From assembly GCA_963749875.1 (NCBI GenBank), contig CAVVOX010000004.1:558001-622000 (forward strand): a stretch of DNA of 64,000 bases, written 5' to 3'. This document shows positions 53,151 to 62,547 of this stretch, piece after piece (positions within the stretch are counted from its first letter, which is position 1; every line of letters begins with the position of its first letter). The position numbers and the translations under genes were made by a program. The notes beneath the pieces are model-generated. The model was not told the origin of the DNA. It saw nothing but the letters and a program-made list of their open reading frames with translations, and made no database searches. The stretch is from JAHQVI01 sp963749875. Lineage in GTDB: Bacteria; Pseudomonadota; Alphaproteobacteria; Rhizobiales; Rhodomicrobiaceae.

Positions 53151-55136
53151 ATGAACTATCTGGTGACCGGTGCCAGCGGCTTCATCGGCAAGCGGCTTGT
53201 GCGCAGGTTGCTGGCCCACCCCCACGCGAAGGTCTATGTGCTCATGCGCAACCCCTCGCCGGAACGCATGGCGGCGCTGCGCCCCTACTGGAACGCCGGC
53301 AATACGCGCGTGGTGCCTGTCGCTGGCGATGTGACCCGTCCCGGTCTCGGCGTCTCGGAGAGTGACCGCGCCCGGTTGAACGGCAAAGTCGATCACGTCT
53401 TCCATCTGGCCGCGGTCTATAATCTCCAAGCCGATCGCGAGCTGGAGATGAGGACCAATATCGAGGGAACGCGGAACGTCGTCGCATTTGCCGGGGCGAT
53501 CGGCGCGGCGCGCTTTCATCATATCAGCTCGATCGCCGCAGCCGGCCTTTATGAAGGCGTCTTCCGCGAGGATATGTTCGAGGAAGCGCACGGCCTTTCG
53601 CATCCCTATTTCGCCAGCAAGTATGAATCGGAGAAAGTCGTCCGCGAGGAATGCCGGGTCCCGTGGCGGATCTATCGGCCCGCCATCGTCGTCGGCGATT
53701 CCCAGACCGGCGAAATCGACAAGATCGACGGCCCCTATTACTTCTTCAAGCTCATCCAGAAGACGCGGCGCCTGCTGCCGTCCTGGTTGCCCATCGTCGG
53801 CATTGAAGGTGGGCGGATCAATCTCGTGCCGGTCGATTTCGTGGTTGCGGCGCTCGAACACCTTGCGCATCTGCCGGAGGGCGACGGCAAGTGCTATCAC
53901 CTCACGGACCCCGAGCCGCGCCGGGTCGGAGACATCTTCAGCATCTTCCTGAACGCCGCTCACGCGCCGCGGCCAGGGCTGCGCATCAATGCCGCGCTGT
54001 TCAACATCGTCCCGCGCGGCATCGCTCAGGGCCTGTGGGCGCTTACGCCCGTACGCCGGATCTATAAGAGGCTGATGAAGGATCTGGGACTGCCGGATTC
54101 GATCTTCACCTTCATCAACTATCCCACTCGCTTCGACTCCCGCGAAGCCGAACGCCTGCTCGAGCCGGCCGGCATCAAGGTGCCGCCGCTCGAAGACTAT
54201 GCCTGGCGGCTTTGGGACTACTGGGAGCGGCATCTGGACCCGGAGCTTCATATCGACCGGTCCCTGCGCGCGAAAGTGGCCGGCCGGGTGGTCCTGATCA
54301 CGGGCGGCTCGTCCGGCATCGGCAAGGCGGCCGCGATGAAGCTGGCCGAGGCCGGCGCCACGGCGATCATCGCGGCGCGCGACGCGGAAAGGCTCGAGGC
54401 CACAAAACAGGCGGCGGCGGAGCGCGGCTTGAACATCGTCACCTATCAGGCCGACATCATCGATGAGACGCAATGCGGCGAGCTGATCGCGAAAATCCTC
54501 GCCGATCATGGCGGCGTCGATATCCTGATCAACAATGCCGGCCATTCGATCAGACGGGCGATCGAGAATTCCTATGATCGCTTCCATGATCTCGAACGCA
54601 CGATGGCGGTGAATTATTTCGGCGCCCTGCGCCTCACCCTCGGACTTCTGCCCCATATGGCTCAGAAAGACCGCCGCGGCCATGTCATCAACATCTCCTC
54701 CATCGGCGTGCTTGCCAGCGCCCCGCATTTTTCCGCCTATGTCGCATCCAAGGCGGCGCTCGAAGCCTGGACGCGCTGCGCGGCGGCGGAATATCTCGAT
54801 CGCGGCGTGGAATTCACGACGATCAACATGCCGCTGACCCGGACCCCGATGATTGCCCCAACGAAGTTCTACGACAATGTTCCGGCGCAATCACCGGAGG
54901 AAGCCGCCAAGCTCATTGCGCAGGCGATCACACAGAAGCCTGTCAGGCTCGCGACAAATCTCGGGATCTTCGGTCAGGTCGCGCATACGATCGCACCGCA
55001 TATCGCGCTGATCGTGAACAATACGATGTTCCGGATGTTCCCCGACTTCGCAGCCGCGAAGGGCGAGAAGGCGCAGCATGAGCCGACCGCGGACCAGGTC
55101 GCGTTCACTCAGCTCCTGCGCGGCATTCATTTCTGA
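53151..55136 (+). CDS. double-SDR fatty acyl-CoA reductase
   Basis: A 661-residue fusion. The N-terminal half is an extended SDR/NAD-epimerase-like domain (MNYLVTGASGFIGKRLVRRLL; active-site region HPYFASKYESEKVV). The C-terminal half is a classical SDR (LITGGSSGIGKAAAMKLAEAG at about 380; NISSIGVLAS; YVASK at about 529). This length and order match the dual-domain acyl-CoA reductases of Marinobacter (about 660 residues) that reduce acyl-CoA to fatty alcohol with NADPH. With the WS/DGAT gene it makes a wax ester route likely. Confidence 0.85.
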   Translation: MNYLVTGASGFIGKRLVRRLLAHPHAKVYVLMRNPSPERMAALRPYWNAGNTRVVPVAGDVTRPGLGVSESDRARLNGKVDHVFHLAAVYNLQADRELEMRTNIEGTRNVVAFAGAIGAARFHHISSIAAAGLYEGVFREDMFEEAHGLSHPYFASKYESEKVVREECRVPWRIYRPAIVVGDSQTGEIDKIDGPYYFFKLIQKTRRLLPSWLPIVGIEGGRINLVPVDFVVAALEHLAHLPEGDGKCYHLTDPEPRRVGDIFSIFLNAAHAPRPGLRINAALFNIVPRGIAQGLWALTPVRRIYKRLMKDLGLPDSIFTFINYPTRFDSREAERLLEPAGIKVPPLEDYAWRLWDYWERHLDPELHIDRSLRAKVAGRVVLITGGSSGIGKAAAMKLAEAGATAIIAARDAERLEATKQAAAERGLNIVTYQADIIDETQCGELIAKILADHGGVDILINNAGHSIRRAIENSYDRFHDLERTMAVNYFGALRLTLGLLPHMAQKDRRGHVINISSIGVLASAPHFSAYVASKAALEAWTRCAAAEYLDRGVEFTTINMPLTRTPMIAPTKFYDNVPAQSPEEAAKLIAQAITQKPVRLATNLGIFGQVAHTIAPHIALIVNNTMFRMFPDFAAAKGEKAQHEPTADQVAFTQLLRGIHF

Positions 55137-55339
55137 TACGGAAACAACTGCGACTGAACCGTGCGAAATGCTTGTTCGTCGCGCCGGACCTGATCCGGCG
55201 CCTAATTCTCTATCCGTCACGCATTGACGTTGCGGATATGCCAATAGACCCCGGATCTCTGCTTCGCTCCGTCCGGGGTGACGTTCATTTCTAACAAAAA
55301 TGATCCTGCACAACGGCCCGCTCTGCCAATTGGGCGGGG
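55137..55339. repeat. GC-rich inverted repeats between convergent genes
   Basis: CGCCGGACCTGATCCGGCG is a 19-base perfect palindrome arm pair, and further right ACCCCGGA...TCCGGGGT forms a second stem. This is another palindromic intergenic repeat cluster between the reductase and the convergent hydrolase gene. Confidence 0.5.
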
Positions 55340-56257
55340 TCAGCCTGGCCGACCGCCGCTCAGCGCATCTAGGGCCAGTCGCAGCACGCGCGGCGAGAAG
55401 ACCATCGAAAGGTGGCCGAGATCGCGCAGCCTGTGTTCGGGGGCGCCGGGGAGCCGGCCGTGGTCCTGCGGCAGGACAAAATTGTCGGAAGCGCTCCAGA
55501 TAGCGACCGTCGGGACCGCGGGGATGCTGGTTTCGTTGAGCTGGCGAATCCATGCGCAGCCGGGCCGCATCTGGCGCGCATTGCTGCCAAGGCCCAGGCG
55601 CGCCAGCTCCGTGCCGCTATGCGGTGTGCCGAGCGTGATCAGTTTCTCCACCCGGCCGGCGCCGTAGCGGCGGAGACAGGCGCGCGCGACAAGCCCGCCC
55701 ATGCTATGCGCGACGAGGACGATCTTCGCAGGCCCGCTTTCGGCCGCGAGCGCGTCGATGCGTTTCGCCAGCCCGGCCGCGAGCACGTCGATGCCGGCGA
55801 GCGGCGGCTCCAGATCGACGCCGGCTATCGAAACGCCGCCCTTGCGAAGCTCCCGCGCAAACCACCACCATAGGCCGCGATTACAGCAATAGCCGTGAAC
55901 GAGGACCACAAGCCGCTTACCTTGGCCCGCGGCATGGCGACGGTCTGAGCGCATCCACCAGCCGACGAAGGGCTGGATGACGATGAACAAAGCGAAAAAC
56001 GCCAGCCAATCCCTTAGCCCCGCACGCATGAGGTCGCCGAAGCGCGGCCGGACCCGCTCATCCAGCCGTCTTGCGTAAACCGCGGCAAGGATGGCCGTCG
56101 TGACCGGGATGATCGAATTGACGGCGAAAAAGAGCGCGATGCAAATGCCCAGCCCGGCAAGACCGCTCATGCCTGGACTGGAACCGAGACCCCACCATAC
56201 ACCGAGAAGGATCAGCAACTCGGCCAACAGCACGCGCCGGAGCGATTTCGCAAGCAT
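55340..56257 (-). CDS. membrane-anchored alpha/beta hydrolase (lipase-like)
   Basis: A 305-residue protein with N-terminal hydrophobic segments (about residues 8-65, and near 90) followed by an alpha/beta hydrolase domain: VLVHGYCCNRGLWWW (oxyanion side), VAHSMGGLVARACL (nucleophile Ser) and a C-terminal His in RDLGHLSM. Fits EstA/PGAP1-type lipases that attack lipids at the inner membrane. It is part of the lipid cluster. Confidence 0.8.
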   Translation of the reverse strand: MLAKSLRRVLLAELLILLGVWWGLGSSPGMSGLAGLGICIALFFAVNSIIPVTTAILAAVYARRLDERVRPRFGDLMRAGLRDWLAFFALFIVIQPFVGWWMRSDRRHAAGQGKRLVVLVHGYCCNRGLWWWFARELRKGGVSIAGVDLEPPLAGIDVLAAGLAKRIDALAAESGPAKIVLVAHSMGGLVARACLRRYGAGRVEKLITLGTPHSGTELARLGLGSNARQMRPGCAWIRQLNETSIPAVPTVAIWSASDNFVLPQDHGRLPGAPEHRLRDLGHLSMVFSPRVLRLALDALSGGRPG

Positions 56258-56269
56258 TCATCTCTCCTT

Positions 56270-56305
56270 CTAGCGCAACGCGCGTCCAAGCATGTCCGCG
56301 CGACG
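56270..56305 (-). repeat. repeat module B, partial copy 6
   Basis: CTAGCGCAACGCGCGTCC matches the reverse complement of the last hairpin and border of module B. Beyond it the match fades (AAGCATGTCCGCGCGACGG). It lies between the hydrolase and the FadD gene. Confidence 0.5.
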
Positions 56306-56488
56306 GCGGGGATGGATGCGGACACCAGGCGCAATGCCAGATCTTCCGTTCGGCAGATTTGACGCAGCTCAATGGCAAGCTAGATCTTCCGGCCTGATAG
56401 GCTTAACTTAGTTGGTTAAGCCGATCACGGAAGAGCGGGACACGCACTGAAGTGCCCCAAGAAAAACAACAGAACTAGGGATGGGAAA

Positions 56489-58153
56489 ATGGAAAAGACC
56501 TGGCTGCAGAGCTATCCGCCGGGCATACCCGCTACGATCGACCCGAACGTCTATCGCTCGATCGGTCAACTCTTCGAGGAGTCCGCCGCGAAATTCGCGC
56601 ACAAACCCGCCTACATCAATATGGGCGCGTCGATCAGCTATGCGCAGCTCGATGCGCTGTCCCGCGCCTTCGCCGCCTATCTTCAAAAGGAGCTTCGCCT
56701 GCCCAAGGGCGCGCGCGTCGCGCTTATGATGCCCAATGTGCTCCAGTATCCGATCGCATTGTTCGGTGCGCTGCGGGCGGGCTACACGGTGGTCAACTGC
56801 AATCCGCTCTATACGGCGCGCGAGCTCGAACATCAGGTCAAGGATTCCGGCGCCGACGTTATCGTCATCGTCGAGAACTTTGCCGCGACACTCGCTCAAA
56901 TCCGTGACAAGACGCCGGTCAAGCATGTGATCACGACACAGATCGGCGATCTTCTCGGCTTTCCGAAAAGCCTCCTCGTCAATTTTGTCGTGAAGCACAT
57001 CCGGAAAATGGTGCCGGCCTGGCATATCCCCCATGCGGTCAGCTTCAAATCCGTGCTCGCAAGAGGCATCGAGCTCGCTTTCGAGCCCGTCGAGGTGGGT
57101 CACGACGATCTGGCGTTTTTGCAATATACCGGCGGCACCACCGGCGTGCCGAAGGGCGCCATGCTCACCCATCGGAACATTCTAGCCAACCTGGAGCAGG
57201 CCCGTGTCTGGCTGCAGGATTTTCTGCGGGAGGGCGAGGAGACGGTTATTACGGCGCTGCCGCTCTATCATATTTTCGCACTGACGGCGAACTGCCTCGT
57301 CTTCCTGAAGATCGGCGCGGCGAACGTCCTGATCACTAATCCGCGTGACATACCAGGCTTCGTGAAAGAGCTGAAGAAATATCCGTTCACCGTCATCACC
57401 GGCGTGAACACGCTCTTCAACGCGCTTCTGAACAATCCCGATTTCGCCAGTATCGATTTCTCGCATCTGCACATTACGCTGGGCGGCGGCATGGCTGTGC
57501 AGGAGGTGGTCGCGAAGCGCTGGCAGGAGGTGACCGGCAGGGCGCTCATCGAGGCTTACGGCCTGACCGAAACCTCGCCGGCGGCAACCGTCAATCCGCT
57601 GAACCTGACCGTGTATAACGGTTCGATCGGCTTACCGCTGCCCTCCACGGAGATCTCGATCCGGGATGATGAGGGGAACGAGGTTCCCGAGGGGGAGACG
57701 GGCGAGCTCTGCATCCGCGGGCCTCAGGTGATGGCCGGCTATTGGAACCTGCCGGAAGAGACGAGCAAGGTCATGATGCCCGACGGCTTTCTGCGGACCG
57801 GCGACATCGCGAAGATCGACCCGGAGGGCTTCGTTTACGTCGTCGATCGGAAGAAGGATATGATCCTCGTCTCCGGCTTCAACGTTTACCCGAACGAGGT
57901 CGAGAGCGTTGTCCAGACACATCCGGGCGTGCTCGAAGTTGGCGTGGTCGGCGTGCCCGATCCCAAATCGGGCGAGGCGGTCAAGGTGGTAGTGGTCAAG
58001 AAGGACCCGGAGCTGACGACGGAAAGCCTGCTCTCATTCTGCCATCAGTATCTGACCGGCTACAAAGTGCCGAGACATGTCGAGTTCCGCAGCGCTCTGC
58101 CGAAGTCGAATATCGGCAAGATCCTCCGGCGGCAACTGCGTGAGCAGGTCTGA
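56489..58153 (+). CDS. fadD: long-chain fatty acyl-CoA synthetase
   Basis: Activates fatty acids with ATP and CoA at the inner face of the membrane. The 554 residues carry the AMP-binding motif (YTGGTTGVPKGAMLTHRN), the EAYGLTETSPA motif, the FATP/VLACS-like DGFLRTGDIAKIDPEGFVYVVDRKKDMI block and the C-terminal Lys in LPKSNIGKILRR. It supplies acyl-CoA for the reductase and the acyltransferase of this cluster, or returns fatty acids freed by the patatin and hydrolase to beta-oxidation. Confidence 0.93.
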   Translation: MEKTWLQSYPPGIPATIDPNVYRSIGQLFEESAAKFAHKPAYINMGASISYAQLDALSRAFAAYLQKELRLPKGARVALMMPNVLQYPIALFGALRAGYTVVNCNPLYTARELEHQVKDSGADVIVIVENFAATLAQIRDKTPVKHVITTQIGDLLGFPKSLLVNFVVKHIRKMVPAWHIPHAVSFKSVLARGIELAFEPVEVGHDDLAFLQYTGGTTGVPKGAMLTHRNILANLEQARVWLQDFLREGEETVITALPLYHIFALTANCLVFLKIGAANVLITNPRDIPGFVKELKKYPFTVITGVNTLFNALLNNPDFASIDFSHLHITLGGGMAVQEVVAKRWQEVTGRALIEAYGLTETSPAATVNPLNLTVYNGSIGLPLPSTEISIRDDEGNEVPEGETGELCIRGPQVMAGYWNLPEETSKVMMPDGFLRTGDIAKIDPEGFVYVVDRKKDMILVSGFNVYPNEVESVVQTHPGVLEVGVVGVPDPKSGEAVKVVVVKKDPELTTESLLSFCHQYLTGYKVPRHVEFRSALPKSNIGKILRRQLREQV

Positions 58154-58203
58154 GGCGCGAGACATGCGATCCGTTTGGATGGAGCGACTCGGTCGAGTGC
58201 GGT

Positions 58204-58267
58204 CATTACCTCTCCCACGGGGAGAGGGGGTGAAGCGAGTGCTTCCGCTTCAGGTGAACACGCGCTA
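58204..58267. repeat. dispersed hairpin repeat, type C copy 2
   Basis: ACCTCTCCCACGGGGAGAGGGGGTGAAGC matches copy 1 at 1411-1475 in layout, with GCTTCCGCTTCAGGTGAACAC as tail. Two copies in 64 kb suggest a chromosome-wide family. Confidence 0.6.
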
Positions 58268-59989
58268 AGAGCGGCCGTGCGGCTTCATGAAGGCGAAGTC
58301 GCAGCCTTCGTCGGCCTGAAGCACCTGCTCGGCGTAGAGGCGGTCATAGCCACGCAGACGCGCCGGATCGGGGGTGTGCCGGCCGGTCTCGCCGCGCCGC
58401 CGGTCCAGCTCAGCCTCATCGACCAGAAGATCGATGCGCCGCTCCTTCACCGAAAGCCGGATGCGGTCGCCATTGCGCACCAGCGCCAGCGGACCGCCCG
58501 CCGCCGCCTCCGGCGCAATGTGCAGAACGATCGTGCCGAACGCCGTCCCGGACATGCGCGCATCCGAAATGCGGACCATGTCCTTGACGCCCTTCGACGA
58601 CAGCTTTTTCGGGATCGGCAGATAGCCCGCTTCCGGCATCGCCGCCGGGCTGGTCGGGCCGGCATTCTGCAGGACCAGAAAATCCTCCGCCGTCACGTCG
58701 AGCGCCGGATCGTCGATCCGCGCCGCGAGATCCTCCAGCGATGAGAAGACGACCGCCCGGCCCTCCTTTTCGAACAGGCTCTTATCGGCGGCGGAGCGCT
58801 TGAGGATGGCGCCGCGCGGGGCGAGAGAGCCGAACAGCGCAACGAGACCGCCCTGCGGCTCGAGCGGCGCCTCCGCGCTGGCGATAACACTGCGGTCCGG
58901 CGGCGCATCCTCCGCGGCAAGCCGCGCGCCCAGCGTCTCGCCCGTGACGGTCAGGCAGGTGAGGTCGAGCAGCGGCTTCAACTCCCGCAGCACCGCGCCC
59001 AGCCCCCCGGCATAGTAAAAGTCCTCCATATAATGCGCGCCGACCGGCTTCAGGTTCACCAGCACCGGCGTCGTCTCGGACAGTGCGTTCAGCCGTTCCA
59101 GCGAAACCTTGATCCCGAGGCGTCCGGCAATCGCGGTCAGATGAATGATGGCGTTGGTCGAGCCGCCGATCGCCAGAAGCACGCGCAGGGCGTTCTCGAC
59201 CGCTCCGGGCGTCATGATCTCGCTCGGCTTGAGCGGCTCCGCGATCAGACGGACGGCGGCCATGCCGGTCGCTTCGGCGGAGCGCAGGCGGTCGGCATGA
59301 GGCGCGGGGATAGCGGCCGTGCCGGGAAGCGACATGCCAAGCGCCTCGGCGATGCAGGCCATGGTCGAGGCCGTGCCCATGACGGCGCAGGTGCCGGCCG
59401 TCGTCGCCAGCCGCGCCTCGATATTGCCGATCGCCTCTTCGTCGATCTCGCCGGCGCGATATTTTGCCCAGAAGCGCCGGCAGTCGGTGCATGCGCCAAG
59501 CCGCTCACCGCGATAGCGCGACGTCATCATCGGCCCGGCGACAAGCTGGATCGCGGGCAGATCGGCGGAGGCGGCGCCCATGAGCTGCGCGGGCACGGTC
59601 TTGTCGCAGCCGCCCATCAGCACGACGGCGTCCATCGGCTGGGCGCGGATCATCTCTTCGGTGTCCATCGCCATCAGATTGCGATATTTCAGGCTGGTCG
59701 GGTTGAGGAAGACCTCGCCGAGCGACACGGTCGGAAACGCGACCGGCAGCGCCCCCGCCGCAAGCACGCCGCGCTTTACCGCCTCCAGCATCTCCGGAAA
59801 ATGGCGATGGCAATTGTTGAAGCCGGACGGCGTATAGGCGATGCCGACGATCTTTTTCGACAGCATCTCGCGGGAATAACCCATCGAGGCGGCGAAAGAC
59901 CGGCGCAGATAGAGCGAGAAATCCTGGTCGCCATAGTTGGTCAGGCACTTGGCCAGCCCGTGATTGCCGTCATCCGCCATCTGTCGCAC
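58265..59989 (-). CDS. IlvD/Edd-family dehydratase, probably sugar-acid dehydratase
   Basis: A 574-residue iron-sulfur dehydratase. The cluster Cys residues are in GFNNCHR, MGGCDKT and GACTDC. The GACTDCRRFW form and the neighbouring NIEARLATTAGTCAVMGTASTMA match the sugar-acid (arabonate/xylonate/gluconate) group better than true dihydroxyacid dehydratase IlvD. No sugar genes flank it. A Met at 59977 (MADDGNHG) is a possible start. Substrate cannot be fixed from sequence. Confidence 0.87.
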   Translation of the reverse strand: MRQMADDGNHGLAKCLTNYGDQDFSLYLRRSFAASMGYSREMLSKKIVGIAYTPSGFNNCHRHFPEMLEAVKRGVLAAGALPVAFPTVSLGEVFLNPTSLKYRNLMAMDTEEMIRAQPMDAVVLMGGCDKTVPAQLMGAASADLPAIQLVAGPMMTSRYRGERLGACTDCRRFWAKYRAGEIDEEAIGNIEARLATTAGTCAVMGTASTMACIAEALGMSLPGTAAIPAPHADRLRSAEATGMAAVRLIAEPLKPSEIMTPGAVENALRVLLAIGGSTNAIIHLTAIAGRLGIKVSLERLNALSETTPVLVNLKPVGAHYMEDFYYAGGLGAVLRELKPLLDLTCLTVTGETLGARLAAEDAPPDRSVIASAEAPLEPQGGLVALFGSLAPRGAILKRSAADKSLFEKEGRAVVFSSLEDLAARIDDPALDVTAEDFLVLQNAGPTSPAAMPEAGYLPIPKKLSSKGVKDMVRISDARMSGTAFGTIVLHIAPEAAAGGPLALVRNGDRIRLSVKERRIDLLVDEAELDRRRGETGRHTPDPARLRGYDRLYAEQVLQADEGCDFAFMKPHGRS

Positions 59990-60259
59990 CGTCTCGTCCG
60001 TTCGCCTTGTCGGACCTGCATATCACGGCGGAGACGCATCCGCTCGCGTGTCTTCCGATTCTCCGCCGCAAATGTTGCGATCGCATTCACCGAGGGACGG
60101 CGAACCGAGCCGGTCCGCGCGGGCCATCAATCTATTTGCCCTTTCAACGACATCGCCGCCCTCATGGACAAGGTTTGCGACAGATTTTCTGGTGGCCGGC
60201 TGCCGAACGCTATGCTTTAAGCAAGCGAACAGGTCTACCGATCGACTGAGGGTTGGACG

Positions 60260-61813
60260 ATGAATCAGAAGCGCGGACAGCGCAGATCTTGGACGTATCT
60301 TCTCGTGCTGCTTATTGCCGTCGCGGGCGCGCTGGCGCTGTGGCAGTTCGTCTGGCGCGAGGACGCCGCGACCTACGAGATCCAGACGGTGGAGCTCAGC
60401 CGCGGCTCCATCGAACGCAGCATCTCGGCGACGGGCTCGGTCGAGGCGCTGGTGACGGCCGATGTCAGCTCGCAGCTCTCGGGACAGGTTTCGGCCGTCA
60501 AGGTCGATTTCAATTCCCAGGTCGCGAAGGGTGACATCCTTGCCGTCATCGACCCGCGCACCTTCGAGTTCCGCGTCGCTTCCGCCGAGGCGGATCTTGC
60601 GATTGCCAAGACCAACGTCGCGGTGCAGGACGCGAATGTTGCGAAGGCCAAGGCGCTGGTCGGGCAGGCGCAAAGCGCGCTCGATCGCCAGAAAAGACTG
60701 GCTGAGACCAATGCGACGCCCGCCGCCACTCTGGAGAGCGCCGAAACCCAGCTGACGACCGCCAAGGCCGATCTCCAGGTTGCCGAGGCTCAGCTTGCCA
60801 ATGCGCGCGCAACCGTCACGCAGCGCGAGGCCGACCTGTCGCAGGCGAAGCTCGATCTGGACCGCACACGGCTCCGCTCGCCGATCGACGGCGTGGTCAT
60901 TGCGCGCGACATCGATCCGGGCAGCACCGTCGCGGCCAGCCTGCAGGCCCCGGTCCTCGTCCAGATTGCACAGGACCTCACACGGATTCAGATCCTCGTG
61001 CTGGTCGATGAGGCCGACATCGGGGCGATCGAAACCGGCCAGGATGTGACCTTTACCGTCGATGCGTTCCCCAACCGGGTGTTCAGCGGCAAGGTTGCGC
61101 AGGTGAGGATCGCCGGGACGACGACCAACAATGTCGTGACCTACACGGTGGTGGTGCGCGCGGAAAATCCACAGCGGAAGCTGCTTCCCGGCATGACGGC
61201 GACGGTCCGCATCGTGACCGGCACACGGCATGACGTGCTGCGCGTTCCCAATGGAGCCGTCCGCTTCTCCCCGCCGTCCGGCCTGAAAACGACCGAGCCA
61301 GCCGAACGGCCGAACCGCGATGAGGCCATCGTCACGGCGCTTTCGGAGAAGCTGGGTCTGACAACGGAGCAGACCGAGAAGTTCCGCGCAGGAATGGCGG
61401 CGGCCCGCAGCGCTTTGCAGCAGCGGAACCCTACCCCGCGCAATGAGAACTCGGATCCGGACGACACGTCAACGCGGGTCCCCGCGCGCCGAAGCGCCGC
61501 AAGACGCGTTGCATCCGGCAACGCTCCCCAGCGCCGGGGCCGCATTACACGCGTTCTGGAAGGCATCCTCACGCCGGAACAGATGACGACGTTCAAGCAG
61601 TTGCGCGACGAGTGGCGGGACTCGACCCGCCCCGCCATTGTCTGGACAGAGACGCCCGCTGGCCTGCAACCGCACCGTCTGCTGCTCGGTCTTGCGGATG
61701 AAAGCTTCAGCGAGGTGCTGCGCGGCCAACTCAAGGCAGGCGACAGCGTGGTGACAAGGGCGCAGCGGGACGGCGGCAGCGACAGCGGGCGCGGGGAGCG
61801 CGGCGCGCGATGA
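60260..61813 (+). CDS. MacA-like periplasmic adaptor with LTxxQ-motif insert
   Basis: Membrane-fusion protein of an ABC exporter. An N-terminal membrane anchor (WTYLLVLLIAVAGALALWQFVW) precedes a lipoyl half-site (VSSQLSGQVSAVKVDFNSQV), an alpha-hairpin (ASAEADLAIAKTNVAVQDANVAK) and beta-barrel/membrane-proximal domains. Between about residues 355 and 450 there is an added region with LTTEQ (370-374) and LTPEQ (437-441), spaced like the two LTxxQ motifs of Spy/CpxP periplasmic chaperones. The 517-residue length is well above the usual 380-400. It overlaps the ATPase gene by four bases. Confidence 0.88.
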   Translation: MNQKRGQRRSWTYLLVLLIAVAGALALWQFVWREDAATYEIQTVELSRGSIERSISATGSVEALVTADVSSQLSGQVSAVKVDFNSQVAKGDILAVIDPRTFEFRVASAEADLAIAKTNVAVQDANVAKAKALVGQAQSALDRQKRLAETNATPAATLESAETQLTTAKADLQVAEAQLANARATVTQREADLSQAKLDLDRTRLRSPIDGVVIARDIDPGSTVAASLQAPVLVQIAQDLTRIQILVLVDEADIGAIETGQDVTFTVDAFPNRVFSGKVAQVRIAGTTTNNVVTYTVVVRAENPQRKLLPGMTATVRIVTGTRHDVLRVPNGAVRFSPPSGLKTTEPAERPNRDEAIVTALSEKLGLTTEQTEKFRAGMAAARSALQQRNPTPRNENSDPDDTSTRVPARRSAARRVASGNAPQRRGRITRVLEGILTPEQMTTFKQLRDEWRDSTRPAIVWTETPAGLQPHRLLLGLADESFSEVLRGQLKAGDSVVTRAQRDGGSDSGRGERGAR

Positions 61814-62547
61814 GCGGGGAGGCGGCAGACAAGCCGCGGTCCGCTGGACAGCCGGTCCTTTCCTGCCGCGATCTCACGAAAACCTACATCATGGGCGAAC
61901 AGTCGCTGCAGGTGTTGCGCGGCGTGAGCTTCGACGTCTGGCCCGGCGAGTTCGTCGCGATCATGGGGCCGTCCGGCTCCGGAAAATCGACGCTTCTCAA
62001 CCTGATCGGCGCGCTCGATACGCCGACCTCCGGCGGCCTCACCATTGGCGGGACGGATGTGGGCGGGCTCAGCAGCGACGAGCTTGCCCATCTGCGAAAC
62101 AGCGTCGTCGGTTTCGTCTTTCAGCAGTTTAACCTGCTGAGGCGGACATCGGCACTCGACAACGTCAAGCTGCCGCTTCTGTATTCCACCCGGCCTATCG
62201 ACGATCCCGACGAGGTCGCCCGGAAACGGCTGATCGAGGTCGGCCTCAGCGACCGGCAGGACCATACGCCCTCGCAGCTATCGGGCGGCCAGCAGCAGCG
62301 CGTCGCCATCGCCCGCGCGCTCGTCACCGATCCCAAGCTGATCCTGGCCGATGAGCCGACCGGCGCGCTCGACACACACACCTCTGCGGATATCATGGAG
62401 CTGTTCACCAAGCTGCATCACGCCGGAATGACGATCATCATGGTCACGCATGAGCCCGACATCGCCGATTATGCCGAGCGTCTGCTTCGTTTCCGCGACG
62501 GGCTGCTGGTCGATGATGTGCGCCAGACGCCGAAGGTGATGGCATGA
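61810..62547 (+). CDS. MacB-like ABC exporter ATP-binding protein
   Basis: A 245-residue ATPase with Walker A (GPSGSGKST), signature LSGGQQQRVAIARAL, Walker B (LILADEPTGALD) and switch His (MVTHEPD). The VFQQFNLLRRTSALDNV stretch is typical of the LolD/MacB class. The ATPase is a separate protein here, not fused to the permease as in E. coli MacB. It is co-translated with the genes on both sides (four-base overlaps). Confidence 0.93.
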   Translation: MSGEAADKPRSAGQPVLSCRDLTKTYIMGEQSLQVLRGVSFDVWPGEFVAIMGPSGSGKSTLLNLIGALDTPTSGGLTIGGTDVGGLSSDELAHLRNSVVGFVFQQFNLLRRTSALDNVKLPLLYSTRPIDDPDEVARKRLIEVGLSDRQDHTPSQLSGGQQQRVAIARALVTDPKLILADEPTGALDTHTSADIMELFTKLHHAGMTIIMVTHEPDIADYAERLLRFRDGLLVDDVRQTPKVMA

